From Subtercola endophyticus (GTDB lineage Bacteria > Actinomycetota > Actinomycetes > Actinomycetales > Microbacteriaceae), in assembly GCF_021044565.1 (NCBI RefSeq), contig NZ_CP087997.1, forward strand, positions 2,418,001 to 2,482,000: DNA of 64,000 bases, in the 5' to 3' direction. Of this stretch, positions 43,826-54,289 are shown piece after piece (the stretch's first letter is position 1; each line of letters starts with the position of its first letter). The notes below the pieces were generated by a model. The model did no database searches. It saw nothing but the letters and a program-made list of their open reading frames with translations, and was not told where the DNA came from. The translations under genes and the position numbers were made by a program.

Positions 43826-46363
43826 ATGAAATCAATGAATCGACTCACACGTAATGCGGTGGCCGCGATGGCGGCGTGCACCGCTCTCGTGATGGCGGGC
43901 GGCCTCTCGCTCGACGCCGCGGTGGCTGCTCCGACGACGGCGACCGCTGCTTCGTCGACGGTGCAGATCTCGGCCACGCCGGCACCGGCCCCCACGCCCT
44001 CCGCCGCGTCGGCCCCGAAGGTTGCGCCTTCGCCATCCGTAACCCCCTCAGCGTCGGCCACGCCGCCCGCTGCGACGGCGCCGATCGCACCGACACCCGC
44101 ACCCCCGGTGACATCCACAGCCACAGCGACGCCGACGCCGACACCCACGCCGACGAGCGGCAGTGCATCCACTGACGTGCCCACCGACGGCGTCGCAGGC
44201 GACCCCACGCTCGAGCAGATGAACGAGGCGCACAACCACTCGATGGGGTCGACCATCAGCGCCAACGAGCCCGCCGCATCCGGGCCGAAGACCTTCTCGC
44301 GGCAGGCCCAGGCCGTGCCTAACGCCGCGACTGGTACCGCGACCACCCAGGGCCTGGATATCAGCGGCTGGCAGCCCACGGTCGACTGGAACACCGTCTG
44401 GGCGAACGGGGCGCGGTTCGTCTACATCAAGGCGACCGAGAGCGACGACTACACCAGCAGCTACTTCGCGAACCAGTGGGCCGGCGCCACGAACGTCGGA
44501 ATGGTACGCGGGGCCTACCACTTCGCCAACCCGTACGAGTCGAGCGGGGCCACGCAGGCCAGCTACTTCGTGGCGCACGGCGGTGGCTGGAGTGTCGACG
44601 GCAAGACGCTGCCGCCCATGCTCGACATCGAATACGACCCCTACACGGGCTCCGATCACACAAACGCCTGTTACGGGCTGAGCGCGTCGGCCATGATCGC
44701 CTGGATTCACGACTTCTCGAATACCGTGCGAGCCAAGACGGGCACGTTGCCCATGATCTACACCACCACGGGCTGGTGGCGCACCTGCACCGGCAACTCC
44801 TCGGAGTTCGGCGCGAATCCGTTGTTCATCGCGTATTGGCCGAGCAGCATCTCGGTCGGTGCCGGAACACTTCCGGCCGGCTGGAGCAGCTATGCGATGT
44901 GGCAGTACGCCGACTCCGGCATCTTTCCCGGCGATCAAGATCTCTTCAACGGCAGCCTCGACGCGCTGAAGTCGTTCGCCTCGAAGGGCTCGAACGGCGG
45001 TGCCGTCGGCAGCCTGGTGAACGGATCGTTCGAGAACTCGACCACGGGCTGGTTTCCCGGCAACGGACCGGTGAATCAACTGATCTACACCGATCCCTCC
45101 GCCGCTGAAGATGGTTCGTCGTTCTTGGCGTCGAACACGGCGGTTCCCTGGCACTCCATGGCGCAAGACGTGCAGAGAACGATGAGCGTCGGCGAGCAGG
45201 CAACCGCAACAGTCTGGCTTCGAGCGGCATGGGGCACCTTCAGCGGTCAATTCACCCTCTGGGGTATAGGCAACACCCAGGAGTCTGCATCGACGCCGTT
45301 CACCGTCGGCACCACCTGGCAGCAGGTCACTGTGCGGCTACCGATCGTGTCGTCGTCGCACTCCTCACTGCGTTTCGAGGTCTACATGACGACCACCGGC
45401 GACACCCTGTTTCTCGACAACGCGGCGCTGAGCTTCGGCGCCGCACCGGTGGCTCCCGTCTCACGCCCGTCTGAGAACCTCCTCTCGAACCCAGGCTTCG
45501 AGGGCCAGCTCGGCGGCTGGATTCCGGGCAACGGCGACATCAACCGGGCCGTCTGGCAAGACGCCTCGGTAGCGCATTCCGGCACCTGGTTCGGGGCCGC
45601 GAACACCGCCACGCCCGCGCATTCGCTCGCCCAGCAGGTGCCGGCGAGCCCCGGCATCGGAGACGACTACGTCATTTCGATCTGGGTGAGGGCGGGAGGC
45701 GGCGTCAACCAGCCCTTCAGCGGTCGGCTGGCGCTCTGGGGCCTCGGCGGCGGCGCGAATATCTCGAACGGCGCAGACTTCACCGCGACGTCGCAGTGGA
45801 CGCAGGTGTCGGTCACCCTGAACGTCACGCGCGGCGACGTGACCGTGCTGAAGCCCGAGATCTATCTCTTCACCACGGGAATCAACCTGCTCGTCGACGA
45901 TGCGTCACTGACCCACAAGCTCCTGCGATCCGGGTCGTTCGAGGGCAATTCGTTCTCGGGCTGGAGCACCAGCGCCAGCACGATGAACTGGGCGCTCTTC
46001 ACGGGGCCGCAGACCGGCGTCACGCCGGAAGACGGCAGCTACTTTCTCGCCAGCAACACGAGCGTGAACGGTAACTCGCTCTCACAGCAGATCGCGCGCA
46101 CCACCAACGTCGGGGAGACGTACACCGCAGAGGTCTGGGTGCGATCGTTCAACCCGAACCAGACCTTCAGTGGCACCCTGGCGCTGTGGGGGCTCGGCGG
46201 CGCAACTGAGGGCACCTCGACCGACTTCACCGCGAGCGGCACGTGGACCAAAGTGACCGTCACTCTTCCCATCACGAATGCCGGGCACACACAGCTGAAG
46301 TTCGAGGTCTACGAGCGGTCGACGGGGCAGCTGCTGCTTCTCGACGGGGCGCAGGTGTACTGA
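43826..46363 (+). CDS. Secreted GH25 muramidase with three jelly-roll modules
   Basis: An 845-residue exported protein. Signal peptide to about residue 35, then a Pro/Thr/Ala-rich linker to about 125. The GH25 lysozyme domain spans about 174-385: GLDISGWQPTVDW (Asp178), KATESDDYTSSYF and MLDIEYDPY (Asp267, Glu269), the known acid pair for cutting the MurNAc-GlcNAc bond. Three repeated beta-sandwich modules of about 145 residues follow, each starting SLVNGSFE- or LLSNPGFE-like and containing a W-PGNG or similar stretch, resembling carbohydrate-binding CBM4_9 modules. It probably hydrolyses cell walls, its own or those of others. Confidence 0.92.
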   Translation: MKSMNRLTRNAVAAMAACTALVMAGGLSLDAAVAAPTTATAASSTVQISATPAPAPTPSAASAPKVAPSPSVTPSASATPPAATAPIAPTPAPPVTSTATATPTPTPTPTSGSASTDVPTDGVAGDPTLEQMNEAHNHSMGSTISANEPAASGPKTFSRQAQAVPNAATGTATTQGLDISGWQPTVDWNTVWANGARFVYIKATESDDYTSSYFANQWAGATNVGMVRGAYHFANPYESSGATQASYFVAHGGGWSVDGKTLPPMLDIEYDPYTGSDHTNACYGLSASAMIAWIHDFSNTVRAKTGTLPMIYTTTGWWRTCTGNSSEFGANPLFIAYWPSSISVGAGTLPAGWSSYAMWQYADSGIFPGDQDLFNGSLDALKSFASKGSNGGAVGSLVNGSFENSTTGWFPGNGPVNQLIYTDPSAAEDGSSFLASNTAVPWHSMAQDVQRTMSVGEQATATVWLRAAWGTFSGQFTLWGIGNTQESASTPFTVGTTWQQVTVRLPIVSSSHSSLRFEVYMTTTGDTLFLDNAALSFGAAPVAPVSRPSENLLSNPGFEGQLGGWIPGNGDINRAVWQDASVAHSGTWFGAANTATPAHSLAQQVPASPGIGDDYVISIWVRAGGGVNQPFSGRLALWGLGGGANISNGADFTATSQWTQVSVTLNVTRGDVTVLKPEIYLFTTGINLLVDDASLTHKLLRSGSFEGNSFSGWSTSASTMNWALFTGPQTGVTPEDGSYFLASNTSVNGNSLSQQIARTTNVGETYTAEVWVRSFNPNQTFSGTLALWGLGGATEGTSTDFTASGTWTKVTVTLPITNAGHTQLKFEVYERSTGQLLLLDGAQVY

Positions 46364-46421
46364 CGCGGTCCGAGCCCGCGAGGCTCAGCAGATCGTCATA
46401 TCGGGCGTGATACTGTGAAGA

Positions 46422-48260
46422 GTGACCCTCACTGACAAAACCTCACTTAGCACGCGCTCGAGGGTGATCCGCGAGATCGTCAGCGCGATTCTCGCCGCCG
46501 TGATCTCGGTGGCAGGGGCCATCATCGCTCTTCGCATCAGCCCCACCGACATGATGCAGCGCTGGCAGATCAGCAGCCCCGACGGGGTGCTGCATTATCT
46601 GCTCTTCGTGAACAGTACGCAGACGTTCTCGTACACGACGAACCCGAACCTGGGATTCCCGTCGGGTCTCGACGCCTTCTTCGTGGCGCAGGTCGACATG
46701 CAATCGGCACTCGCCATGAGCGTGCTGGCCGCCATCGTGCACAACGGAATCCTGTCGCACAACCTCTACGTTCTCGGCACGTTCGCGCTCGTCGCCCTGG
46801 GTGGGTACGCCTTCTTCCGGGCCCTGCGCATCCGGCGTTGGCTGTCGGTGCTGTTCGCGGTGATCTTCAGCCTCGCGCCCTATCACTTTCTGCGCGTCTG
46901 GTACGGGCACACGTTCATCGAGAACTACTGGATCGTGCCGCTCGCCGGCATTCTCGTGCTCATCGCCGCCGGGCCGCGAACGAACCCGTTCACCGCCTGG
47001 GCGGCACGCGCCTCGTCGCGCCGCGGGCGAATCGTGCGCACGGCGTTGCCCCCGGTCATCCTCTCGCTCGTCGTCGCCACCGGTGAGCCGTACTATTTCG
47101 TGTTCGCGGTGCTCATCGTGGGCGGCGTCTGGCTGTTCGGCGCGTGCGGGGCACTCATCACTCGCACTCCGTGGCGCACCATTGCGGCCACGGCTATCGT
47201 TCCCGTGAGCCTGGTGTTCTTCGTGGGCATCAACCTGCTCGTGATGGCGCAGAACTACGGCGTGCGTTACCAGTCATATGCCGGGGCACGGCTGATCTCC
47301 GACTCCGAAATCTACTCGGGCAAGCTCATGTCGTTGTTGTTGCCCTGGCTCGGCTCCGGTTTTCCGGGTGCCAGTCGGCTGGCGAACCACTACGCCTCGG
47401 CCAGCAACGTGCTGCCCTACACCGAAGCGACGGGCACGCCGATGATCGCCAGCGTGGGCATGATCGCTCTGGTGCTCGTAGTGCTGATCGGCATTCTGGT
47501 CGGCAACCGCACCCTCGCAGACACCTGGGTCAACCGAATCGTCACCGACCCCCGCACCCGGGTGCTGGCCGTGGCTTTGCTCTGGGCGTTTCTGTTCTTC
47601 GTGGTGTCGGGGCTCGGTGTCGCGGTGGCCATGGTCGCCGGAACCCAGGTCAGAGCCTGGGTGCGCGTGTGCATCTTTCTCACGCTCTTCGGTCTGGCGT
47701 TCGTCGCCATGGTCGTTAACGCGTTGCCGTCGAAGTACGGCATCCGCATCGGTGTGGCCGGGCTGCTGGCTGTCGTGGCCGTCTTCGACCAGGTGGTGGG
47801 GGTCGCCGCGGCCGTACCGCTCAAGCCGACCGCCGACGACAACATCAAGGCCTACGTCGCCGCCGCCGACAACGCTCTGCCCAACGGTTGCGGCGTCGTA
47901 CAGCTGCCGATGGCGGGTTTTCCCGAGACTCCACCGACCGATTCCATGCCCGAGCACGAACTGGCGCTGCCCTTCTTGTACACGACGCCCGGCGACATCC
48001 GCTGGAGCTACGGTTCGGTCGACGGAACGGTCGGTCGCAAGCTGTGGACCGATGCGAACACGCCCGACTTGTTCGGCACCACCGTGAAGTCGACGGGGGC
48101 GTGCGCCATCTCGGTGAACCTCGACGGGTACTCCGATCACGTGGATGCGTGGAAGCCCTTCGTCGCGGCCGCGGGCGGTAATCCCGATGCCCCGACGGTC
48201 ACGTCTCCCGATGGCGGCATTCTGCTCTTCACGGTCGGCGGCGCCACCAGCAATGGCTAG
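46422..48260 (+). CDS. Multi-pass membrane protein, glycosyltransferase-like
   Basis: A 612-residue protein from GTG 46422 with about 11-12 hydrophobic segments and a 150-residue extracytoplasmic C terminus. It has the overall plan of GT-C type glycosyltransferases or YfhO-like proteins, with a periplasmic-type acidic/aromatic loop after the first helix (SPTDMMQRWQISSPDG) and a large hydrophilic end. No exact family motif was confirmed, so the function is tentative. It follows the muramidase gene by 58 bp on the same strand, suggesting a shared role in the cell envelope. Confidence 0.7.
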   Translation: MTLTDKTSLSTRSRVIREIVSAILAAVISVAGAIIALRISPTDMMQRWQISSPDGVLHYLLFVNSTQTFSYTTNPNLGFPSGLDAFFVAQVDMQSALAMSVLAAIVHNGILSHNLYVLGTFALVALGGYAFFRALRIRRWLSVLFAVIFSLAPYHFLRVWYGHTFIENYWIVPLAGILVLIAAGPRTNPFTAWAARASSRRGRIVRTALPPVILSLVVATGEPYYFVFAVLIVGGVWLFGACGALITRTPWRTIAATAIVPVSLVFFVGINLLVMAQNYGVRYQSYAGARLISDSEIYSGKLMSLLLPWLGSGFPGASRLANHYASASNVLPYTEATGTPMIASVGMIALVLVVLIGILVGNRTLADTWVNRIVTDPRTRVLAVALLWAFLFFVVSGLGVAVAMVAGTQVRAWVRVCIFLTLFGLAFVAMVVNALPSKYGIRIGVAGLLAVVAVFDQVVGVAAAVPLKPTADDNIKAYVAAADNALPNGCGVVQLPMAGFPETPPTDSMPEHELALPFLYTTPGDIRWSYGSVDGTVGRKLWTDANTPDLFGTTVKSTGACAISVNLDGYSDHVDAWKPFVAAAGGNPDAPTVTSPDGGILLFTVGGATSNG

Positions 48261-48290
48261 CGTGCGCCTGAAACGCCTTAGCATGGGTAA

Positions 48291-48851
48291 ATGACTCAAG
48301 CGCCGTCGGCTCGTGATCGTGTGCTCGACGCGTTCGAGAACATTCTGATCACGCACGGTGAACGAGCTGCAACGCTCGACGCCGTGGCGGCAGAAGCCGG
48401 CGTGAGCAAGGGCGGCCTGCTCTACCACTTCGGGTCGAAGGATGCCCTGGTCGACGGCCTCGTCGAGAGACTGTCTGGGCTGGTCGACGACGATGTGCAG
48501 AACATCCGCACGGCCCCCAACGGCGTGGTCGACTACTTCGTACGGAGTTCGGTGAACACCGAGAGCCCGCTCGACCGTGCCATCATCGCTGCGACGCGGC
48601 TGGCCCAGGGTTCGCAGCCGAAGGCGCAAGAGGCTCTGCGGTCGATGCAGCGCGCGTGGTTCGATGTCGTTGCGGAGGCGGTCGGCGACCCGGCGGTTGC
48701 GCGAACGGTCATGCTCATCAGCGACGGGCTGTACTACAACTCTGCTTTGCTGCCCACCTCGCCGACCGAGACGTCGAGTCGAGCCTCGCAGAACATGGAT
48801 GAACTCGTGGGCATCGTGCAGGAACTCGTGCGGGCCAAACAGCCGCATTGA
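48291..48851 (+). CDS. TetR-family transcriptional regulator
   Basis: A 186-residue regulator from ATG 48291, 30 bp after the membrane-protein gene. HTH: TLDAVAAEAGVSKGGLLYHF, with a GSKDALVDGLVE helix after it. The C-terminal domain is of the TetR_C_37 type in appearance. Its targets are unknown; the nearest unassigned TetR-like operator in the window is in front of the MFS gene at 43709-43724. Confidence 0.9.
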   Translation: MTQAPSARDRVLDAFENILITHGERAATLDAVAAEAGVSKGGLLYHFGSKDALVDGLVERLSGLVDDDVQNIRTAPNGVVDYFVRSSVNTESPLDRAIIAATRLAQGSQPKAQEALRSMQRAWFDVVAEAVGDPAVARTVMLISDGLYYNSALLPTSPTETSSRASQNMDELVGIVQELVRAKQPH

Positions 48852-48898
48852 TCGTGCGCCCCTTATAGTGTTCTGTGACACTTTCGGGGGGAGCGGTT

Positions 48899-49513
48899 TT
48901 GCCACAACACGACGAGAACACTTCGGGTATAACGAGCACATCGGGTGAGGCGGGCTCCGTCAGTCGCCGTTCGGTGATGAAGGCCGCCGCGTGGTCGGCG
49001 CCGGTCGTCGCACTCGCGGTCGGTGCTCCCGCCGCCTCAGCCAGCACGTCGACGGTGACGATCCTCTTCGTGGCGTCGGAACTGAAGCTGCACCACTCGA
49101 CGACATTGAGCGTTCTGGTGGGCATCCACAACACGGGAACAACAGATGTGAGCGACGCCGCGCAGATCGTGCTGTCGGGCATCCCCGACGACCAAGTGGA
49201 CTTCGCTTACGACACCAGCCAGACGCATTACGTTCCGGCGAGTGACGACACCGAAACCACTGCGACCGACGTTCAGAATGAAGACTTCACACTGGCAGCG
49301 CATCAGGAAGGTGACTCGACGTACACGCTGGTCTCGACGCGCAACATCGCGGTTGCGGCGGGCACCACCGTCTATATCTTCTTCACATTGACCTGGCCCG
49401 CTGATAACCCGCACCCCGAGTTCTTCGTCATCGCCGGCTCGTTCAGTTTCGGCCATGGCAATGACGCGCACGGATCGAGCGACACGGTGCAGATCGACTA
49501 CACCGAAGGGTAG
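48899..49513 (+). CDS. Tat-exported hypothetical protein
   Basis: I start it at TTG 48899, 6 bases after a GGGGGAG ribosome-binding site; an in-frame GTG at 48875 is less well placed. The product (about 204 residues) has a twin-arginine signal (SRRSVMKAAAWSAPVVALAV ending ASASTS), so it is exported folded. The mature part is beta-rich (SVLVGIHNTGTTDVSDAAQI, YIFFTLTWPADNP), like a small adhesin or sandwich domain. A TATAGT -10-like box lies at 48864-48869. Family not recognised. Confidence 0.75.
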   Translation: MPQHDENTSGITSTSGEAGSVSRRSVMKAAAWSAPVVALAVGAPAASASTSTVTILFVASELKLHHSTTLSVLVGIHNTGTTDVSDAAQIVLSGIPDDQVDFAYDTSQTHYVPASDDTETTATDVQNEDFTLAAHQEGDSTYTLVSTRNIAVAAGTTVYIFFTLTWPADNPHPEFFVIAGSFSFGHGNDAHGSSDTVQIDYTEG

Positions 49514-49514
49514 C

Positions 49515-49535
49515 GCCGGGCATCCGAGGCCCGGC
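49515..49535. terminator. Hairpin between convergent genes
   Basis: GCCGGG and CCCGGC arms around CATCCGAGG, between the Tat-protein gene and serA, which are convergent. Short but well placed as a shared terminator. Confidence 0.5.
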
Positions 49536-49543
49536 ATGGTGCG

Positions 49544-51133
49544 TTACTCGGTTATGTCGATCTCGGTGAGAACGTCGGCGTCGATCGCGAGGCGAACCCG
49601 TTCGAGCAGCTCGTCGGGCGCGGGCGAGTCGATGGTGAGCACGCTGAGGGCCTTGCCGCCCGCGGTGGTGCGAGCGATCTGCATGCCGGCGATGTTGATC
49701 GACGCGTCGCCGAACTCCTTGCCGTAGATCGCCACGATGCCGGGGCGGTCGTCGTAGATCATGACGAGCAGGTGCTGGGCGAACGGCACCTCGACGTCGT
49801 AGCCGTTGATCTCGACGATCTTCTCGATCTGCTTCGTGCCGACGAGCGTGCCCGAGACCGAGAGCTGCGAGCCGTCGCTGAGAGCGCCGCTCAGGGTGAG
49901 CACGTTGCGGTACTCCTCTGACGTCGGGTCGGTGATGAGGCGCACGGTGACGCCGCGCTGTTCGGCGAGCAGCGGCGCGTTCACGTACGAGACCGACTCG
50001 CTGACGACGTTGCTGAAGACGCCCTTGAGAGCGGCGAGCTTCAAGACGCTTACGTCGAAGGCTGCAATCTCGCCGCGTACGACCACGTCGAGGCTCGTGA
50101 GCGGACTGTCGGCGAGGCCGGAGAAGAGCTGGCCGAGCTTCTCGATGAGGGCGATACCCGGGCGCACGGTCTCTTCGATGACACCGCCGGCCACGTTTAC
50201 GGCGTCGGGAACGAGTTCACCCGAAAGGGCGAGGCGCACCGACTTGGCGACCGAGACGCCCGCCTTCTCTTGCGCCTCGTCAGTGGATGCCCCGAGGTGC
50301 GGTGTGACGATGACATTGTCGAGCGCCAGCAGGTCGAGGTTCTTCGGGGGCTCGCTCACGAACACGTCGAGGCCGGCTCCGGCGATGACGTTCGCGGTCA
50401 GCGCACGGTAGAGCGCGTCTTCGTCGATGAGCCCGCCGCGGGCCACGTTCACGATGAAAGCCGTGGGCTTCATAAGGGCGAGCTGGGCATCCGAGATCAT
50501 GCCCGTGGTCTCAGGCGTCTTCGGCATGTGGATGGTCACGAAGTCGCTCTGGGCCAGAAGCTCGTCGAGGCTCAGCAGTGTGACACCGAGCTGCTGGGCA
50601 CGCGCCGAGGTGACGTAGGGGTCGTAGGCGACGACGTTGACGCCGAAGGCCTGCAGGCGCGCGGTGATGAGCGCGCCGATGCGGCCGAGGCCGATGATGC
50701 CGAGTGTCTTCTCGTAGAGCTCGACGCCCGTGTACTTCGACCGCTTCCACTGCCCCTGAGCGAGGGCCGCATGCGCGGCAGGGATGTGCCGGGCGAGGCT
50801 GAGAATGTGGCCGACCGTGAGCTCGGCAGCAGAGATGATGTTCGACGTCGGGGCATTGACCACCATGACGCCGGCCTGGGTGGCCGCCTTGATGTCGACG
50901 TTGTCGAGGCCGACTCCGGCGCGTGCGATCACCTTGAGCTCCGGCGCCGCGGCGATGGCCTCTTCGTCGACCTTCGTCGCCGAGCGCACCAGAATGGCGT
51001 CGGCGGTCGCGAGCGCGGCCAGCAGCGCGGGTCGGTCGGTTCCGTCGACGTTCACCACATCAAAATCGGGCCCGAGGGCTTCAACGGTGGCGGGAGAAAG
51101 TTCTTCTGCGATCAGCACGACCGGTTTTGACAC
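49544..51133 (-). CDS. serA: D-3-phosphoglycerate dehydrogenase
   Basis: A 529-residue enzyme catalysing the first step of serine synthesis, oxidation of 3-phosphoglycerate. Rossmann loop: TLGIIGLGRIGALITARLQA. Active-site regions: NVARGGLIDEDALYRAL (catalytic Arg) and VTPHLGASTDEAQEKAG (His). An intervening domain and a C-terminal ACT domain (LLVMIYDDRPGIVAIYGKEF) make it the long, serine-feedback-regulated type 1 form common in actinobacteria. Confidence 0.96.
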   Translation of the reverse strand: MSKPVVLIAEELSPATVEALGPDFDVVNVDGTDRPALLAALATADAILVRSATKVDEEAIAAAPELKVIARAGVGLDNVDIKAATQAGVMVVNAPTSNIISAAELTVGHILSLARHIPAAHAALAQGQWKRSKYTGVELYEKTLGIIGLGRIGALITARLQAFGVNVVAYDPYVTSARAQQLGVTLLSLDELLAQSDFVTIHMPKTPETTGMISDAQLALMKPTAFIVNVARGGLIDEDALYRALTANVIAGAGLDVFVSEPPKNLDLLALDNVIVTPHLGASTDEAQEKAGVSVAKSVRLALSGELVPDAVNVAGGVIEETVRPGIALIEKLGQLFSGLADSPLTSLDVVVRGEIAAFDVSVLKLAALKGVFSNVVSESVSYVNAPLLAEQRGVTVRLITDPTSEEYRNVLTLSGALSDGSQLSVSGTLVGTKQIEKIVEINGYDVEVPFAQHLLVMIYDDRPGIVAIYGKEFGDASINIAGMQIARTTAGGKALSVLTIDSPAPDELLERVRLAIDADVLTEIDITE

Positions 51134-51234
51134 GAAAGTGGTTCCTTACGGGGGGAGTAACAGCACTGTGGGGCGTCGGCGGCAGGATCGCGGGCGACGT
51201 AGCCCCTCAACTTTAGTGCCTGCAGAATGGGAGC

Positions 51235-51633
51235 ATGGAACCGCAGACGCTCGACGTCATACAGCTCGTGATCGCGATCGTGTTCGGCGCGGTCTTCGTG
51301 TTGATGGGCATCAACCATTTCGTGCCGTCATCGAGGCGCACGATGGCTGCGATGATTCCGCCGTCGATGCGCTGGTCGGGGGCGCTCAACCCCCGCAGCC
51401 TGGTGCTGATCACCGGCGTCTGCGAGATCGCGGGCGGCATCGGGTTGTTCATTCCCGTGCTGCGGCCGATCGCGGCCGTCGCGCTGGCTGTCTTTCTCGT
51501 CGCGGTGTTTCCCGCCAACGCGTATGCCGCAGCCCATAAAGGCCGCTTCGGCGCGCTCGCCATTCCCCTCGTGCCGCGTGCGATCGGCCAGATCGTGATG
51601 ATCGCGCTGCTGCTCGTCGTGGCGTTCGGCTAG
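51235..51633 (+). CDS. DoxX-like membrane protein
   Basis: A 132-residue protein from ATG 51235 with four hydrophobic segments and the DoxX-family loop MGINHFVPSSRRTMAAMIPP after the first helix. Members are small inner-membrane proteins, sometimes linked to redox balance or thiosulfate metabolism; the role here is unknown. Divergent from serA; ends convergent to another small membrane protein gene. Confidence 0.8.
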   Translation: MEPQTLDVIQLVIAIVFGAVFVLMGINHFVPSSRRTMAAMIPPSMRWSGALNPRSLVLITGVCEIAGGIGLFIPVLRPIAAVALAVFLVAVFPANAYAAAHKGRFGALAIPLVPRAIGQIVMIALLLVVAFG

Positions 51634-51643
51634 GCGGGCTCGG

Positions 51644-52003
51644 TCAGCTGTTGCTCAGCACTGCCGCGTACAGACTCTGCAGGTCGAGGGTGATCACCGC
51701 AGTCAGGGCGAACCCGACGATGAAGACAACGGCTGAGGCGACCGCTGTGAGACGCCGGGTACCCCACAGCGCGATGGCATAAATCACGACCGGCGCCGCT
51801 ACCAGACCGATAAGCGCCGCGAGGGCTCCACCGGGCATCGCAACTCCGAACGAAGCGAAGTTCTGATTCACACCGATCAGGTTCGACAGTCCGCCGAAGA
51901 CGGCGAAGGCGTAGACGAAGGCAAAGACCACGGCGACCACCCAGCCGACTCGGCTTCGGCGGCGCTTGCCGGTCACGGTGGTATCTATCGAATCAGCAGT
52001 CAT
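51644..52003 (-). CDS. Small membrane protein, 119 aa
   Basis: Three clear hydrophobic segments (VGWVVAVVFAFVYAFAVFGG, ALIGLVAAPVVIYAIALWG, VASAVVFIVGFALTAVITL) with a basic stretch (KRRRSR) before the first. No recognised family. The start ATG 52003 lies immediately after the stop of the upstream gene (1 base between), so the two are co-translated and their products may interact in the membrane. Confidence 0.7.
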   Translation of the reverse strand: MTADSIDTTVTGKRRRSRVGWVVAVVFAFVYAFAVFGGLSNLIGVNQNFASFGVAMPGGALAALIGLVAAPVVIYAIALWGTRRLTAVASAVVFIVGFALTAVITLDLQSLYAAVLSNS

Positions 52004-52004
52004 G

Positions 52005-52652
52005 TCAGTACCCCGTCACGAACGGCCACGGAACGAGCACGATCACACCGATGATCAGCCACAGAATGCGCGTTCTCACCGGCCGTTTCGCGCCAAGCAG
52101 CAGCGTGGCGATGAACCAGAGCGCCGGCGCGAAGATCGTGAGCACCGACAGAACGGCCTGCACGATTCCGCCGAGCCCGGAACCGGTGGGCGGGTTGCGC
52201 AGAAAGCCGACGAGCCAGCCGATCGTGTAGAGAAAGAGTATTCCGCCGAAAATACCGAAGGCGATCAGCGCCGCCGAACTGAGCGGCTGCGAGGCTGCTT
52301 CGGCGTCGGCCAGTTCCTGCTCGGCAGCGAGGTCATCCGCCTGGTCGGCCTGTGCGGCGCGCGCATCGGCCACGGCAGCGGCGTTGGCGGCCGCGACGGC
52401 CTCGGTGGGTGCGGCTGCGGATGCCCAGCGGGGCGAGCCCGCGACATCCACCCGTGCCGGCGTCGCAGCGGCGGGACCGGTCGCTTCGGCGGGCACAGCC
52501 ACAGCGGCGGGCTCGGCCACTTCGGCGGGCGCGGATACGGGCTCGAGCTCGGACTCGGGCGCGTCTTCGGAGTCGTCGAGCTCGGGGGCGACGTAGGTCG
52601 GATCGTTCTCGTCACCCCAGCTCAGGGCTTCGTCGTCAGACCCGCGTTTCAT
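52005..52652 (-). CDS. Membrane protein with acidic disordered N terminus
   Basis: A 215-residue protein. The first 120 residues are acidic and Ala/Pro/Glu-rich, probably disordered; three hydrophobic segments follow (ALIAFGIFGGILFLYTIGWL, VLSVLTIFAPALWFIATLLL, ILWLIIGVIVLVPWPF). No known domain. It is paired with the small membrane protein gene directly downstream. Together they may form a small envelope complex. Confidence 0.7.
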   Translation of the reverse strand: MKRGSDDEALSWGDENDPTYVAPELDDSEDAPESELEPVSAPAEVAEPAAVAVPAEATGPAAATPARVDVAGSPRWASAAAPTEAVAAANAAAVADARAAQADQADDLAAEQELADAEAASQPLSSAALIAFGIFGGILFLYTIGWLVGFLRNPPTGSGLGGIVQAVLSVLTIFAPALWFIATLLLGAKRPVRTRILWLIIGVIVLVPWPFVTGY

Positions 52653-52719
52653 GCCTTCAGGCTACCCGGTCAGGGCCGTGGCCTTCGCTGTGAGGCACCA
52701 GTGTCATTACGATGGGCGC

Positions 52720-53097
52720 ATGGCCGCAGTCGACTACTTCATCACGGGTGATCACGATGCAGCACGAAATGCGATTGCGGCGGCGCTGCGGTCGCGGGGG
52801 TTCGAGGTGGCGACGTCGCCAGTAGGAGGCTGGAGCCTCACCCGTGGTAGCACCAGCGCCACCGTGTGGCTCGGCGCGTTCGCGGGCAAGAACAATCAGC
52901 GGCTCGAGTACTCCATGCAGTTCTTCGAATACGAGGGACAGCTTGTGGCGCGGCTCAACCGCGAGAGCGGCGCCGGCGCCCTCGGCGGTGTCATCGGCGT
53001 CTCCCGTTCGGCCGAAGTGTTCACCGAGCTCGACCAGGCCGTCGGCTCCGAGCTGACTCGCCTGCTCATCCTCGCGAACGTCGTGCACTACCCCTGA
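52720..53097 (+). CDS. Hypothetical protein, 125 aa
   Basis: A soluble alpha/beta protein from ATG 52720. It begins AAVDYFITGDHDAARNAIAA and includes GWSLTRGSTSATVWLGAFAG and MQFFEYEGQLVARLNRESG. The family is not recognised. It is divergent from the membrane-protein pair and convergent with ilvC, with a perfect 20-bp hairpin terminator in between. Confidence 0.65.
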   Translation: MAAVDYFITGDHDAARNAIAAALRSRGFEVATSPVGGWSLTRGSTSATVWLGAFAGKNNQRLEYSMQFFEYEGQLVARLNRESGAGALGGVIGVSRSAEVFTELDQAVGSELTRLLILANVVHYP

Positions 53098-53154
53098 CAG
53101 GCCCCGCCCTCGGCCCGACCCCTTCTTTCCGGCCGCCTTCGCTTTCCGGCCGAC

Positions 53155-53202
53155 TTTGCGCAGAAGCACCCAAAACCAACGGTTTGGGTGCTTCTGCGCA
53201 AA
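53155..53202. terminator. 20-bp perfect hairpin between convergent genes
   Basis: Arms 53155-53174 and 53183-53202 pair completely around an 8-base loop; A and T runs flank the stem, so it can end transcription from both sides. The left arm is preceded by CGAC, which makes it a relative of the hairpins at 12756 and 59671. Confidence 0.85.
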
Positions 53203-53217
53203 CTGGACGCGGTGGGG

Positions 53218-54261
<1,044 letters not shown>

Positions 54262-54289
54262 TTAGTTGCGATGGATGGAAAGTATGTGG

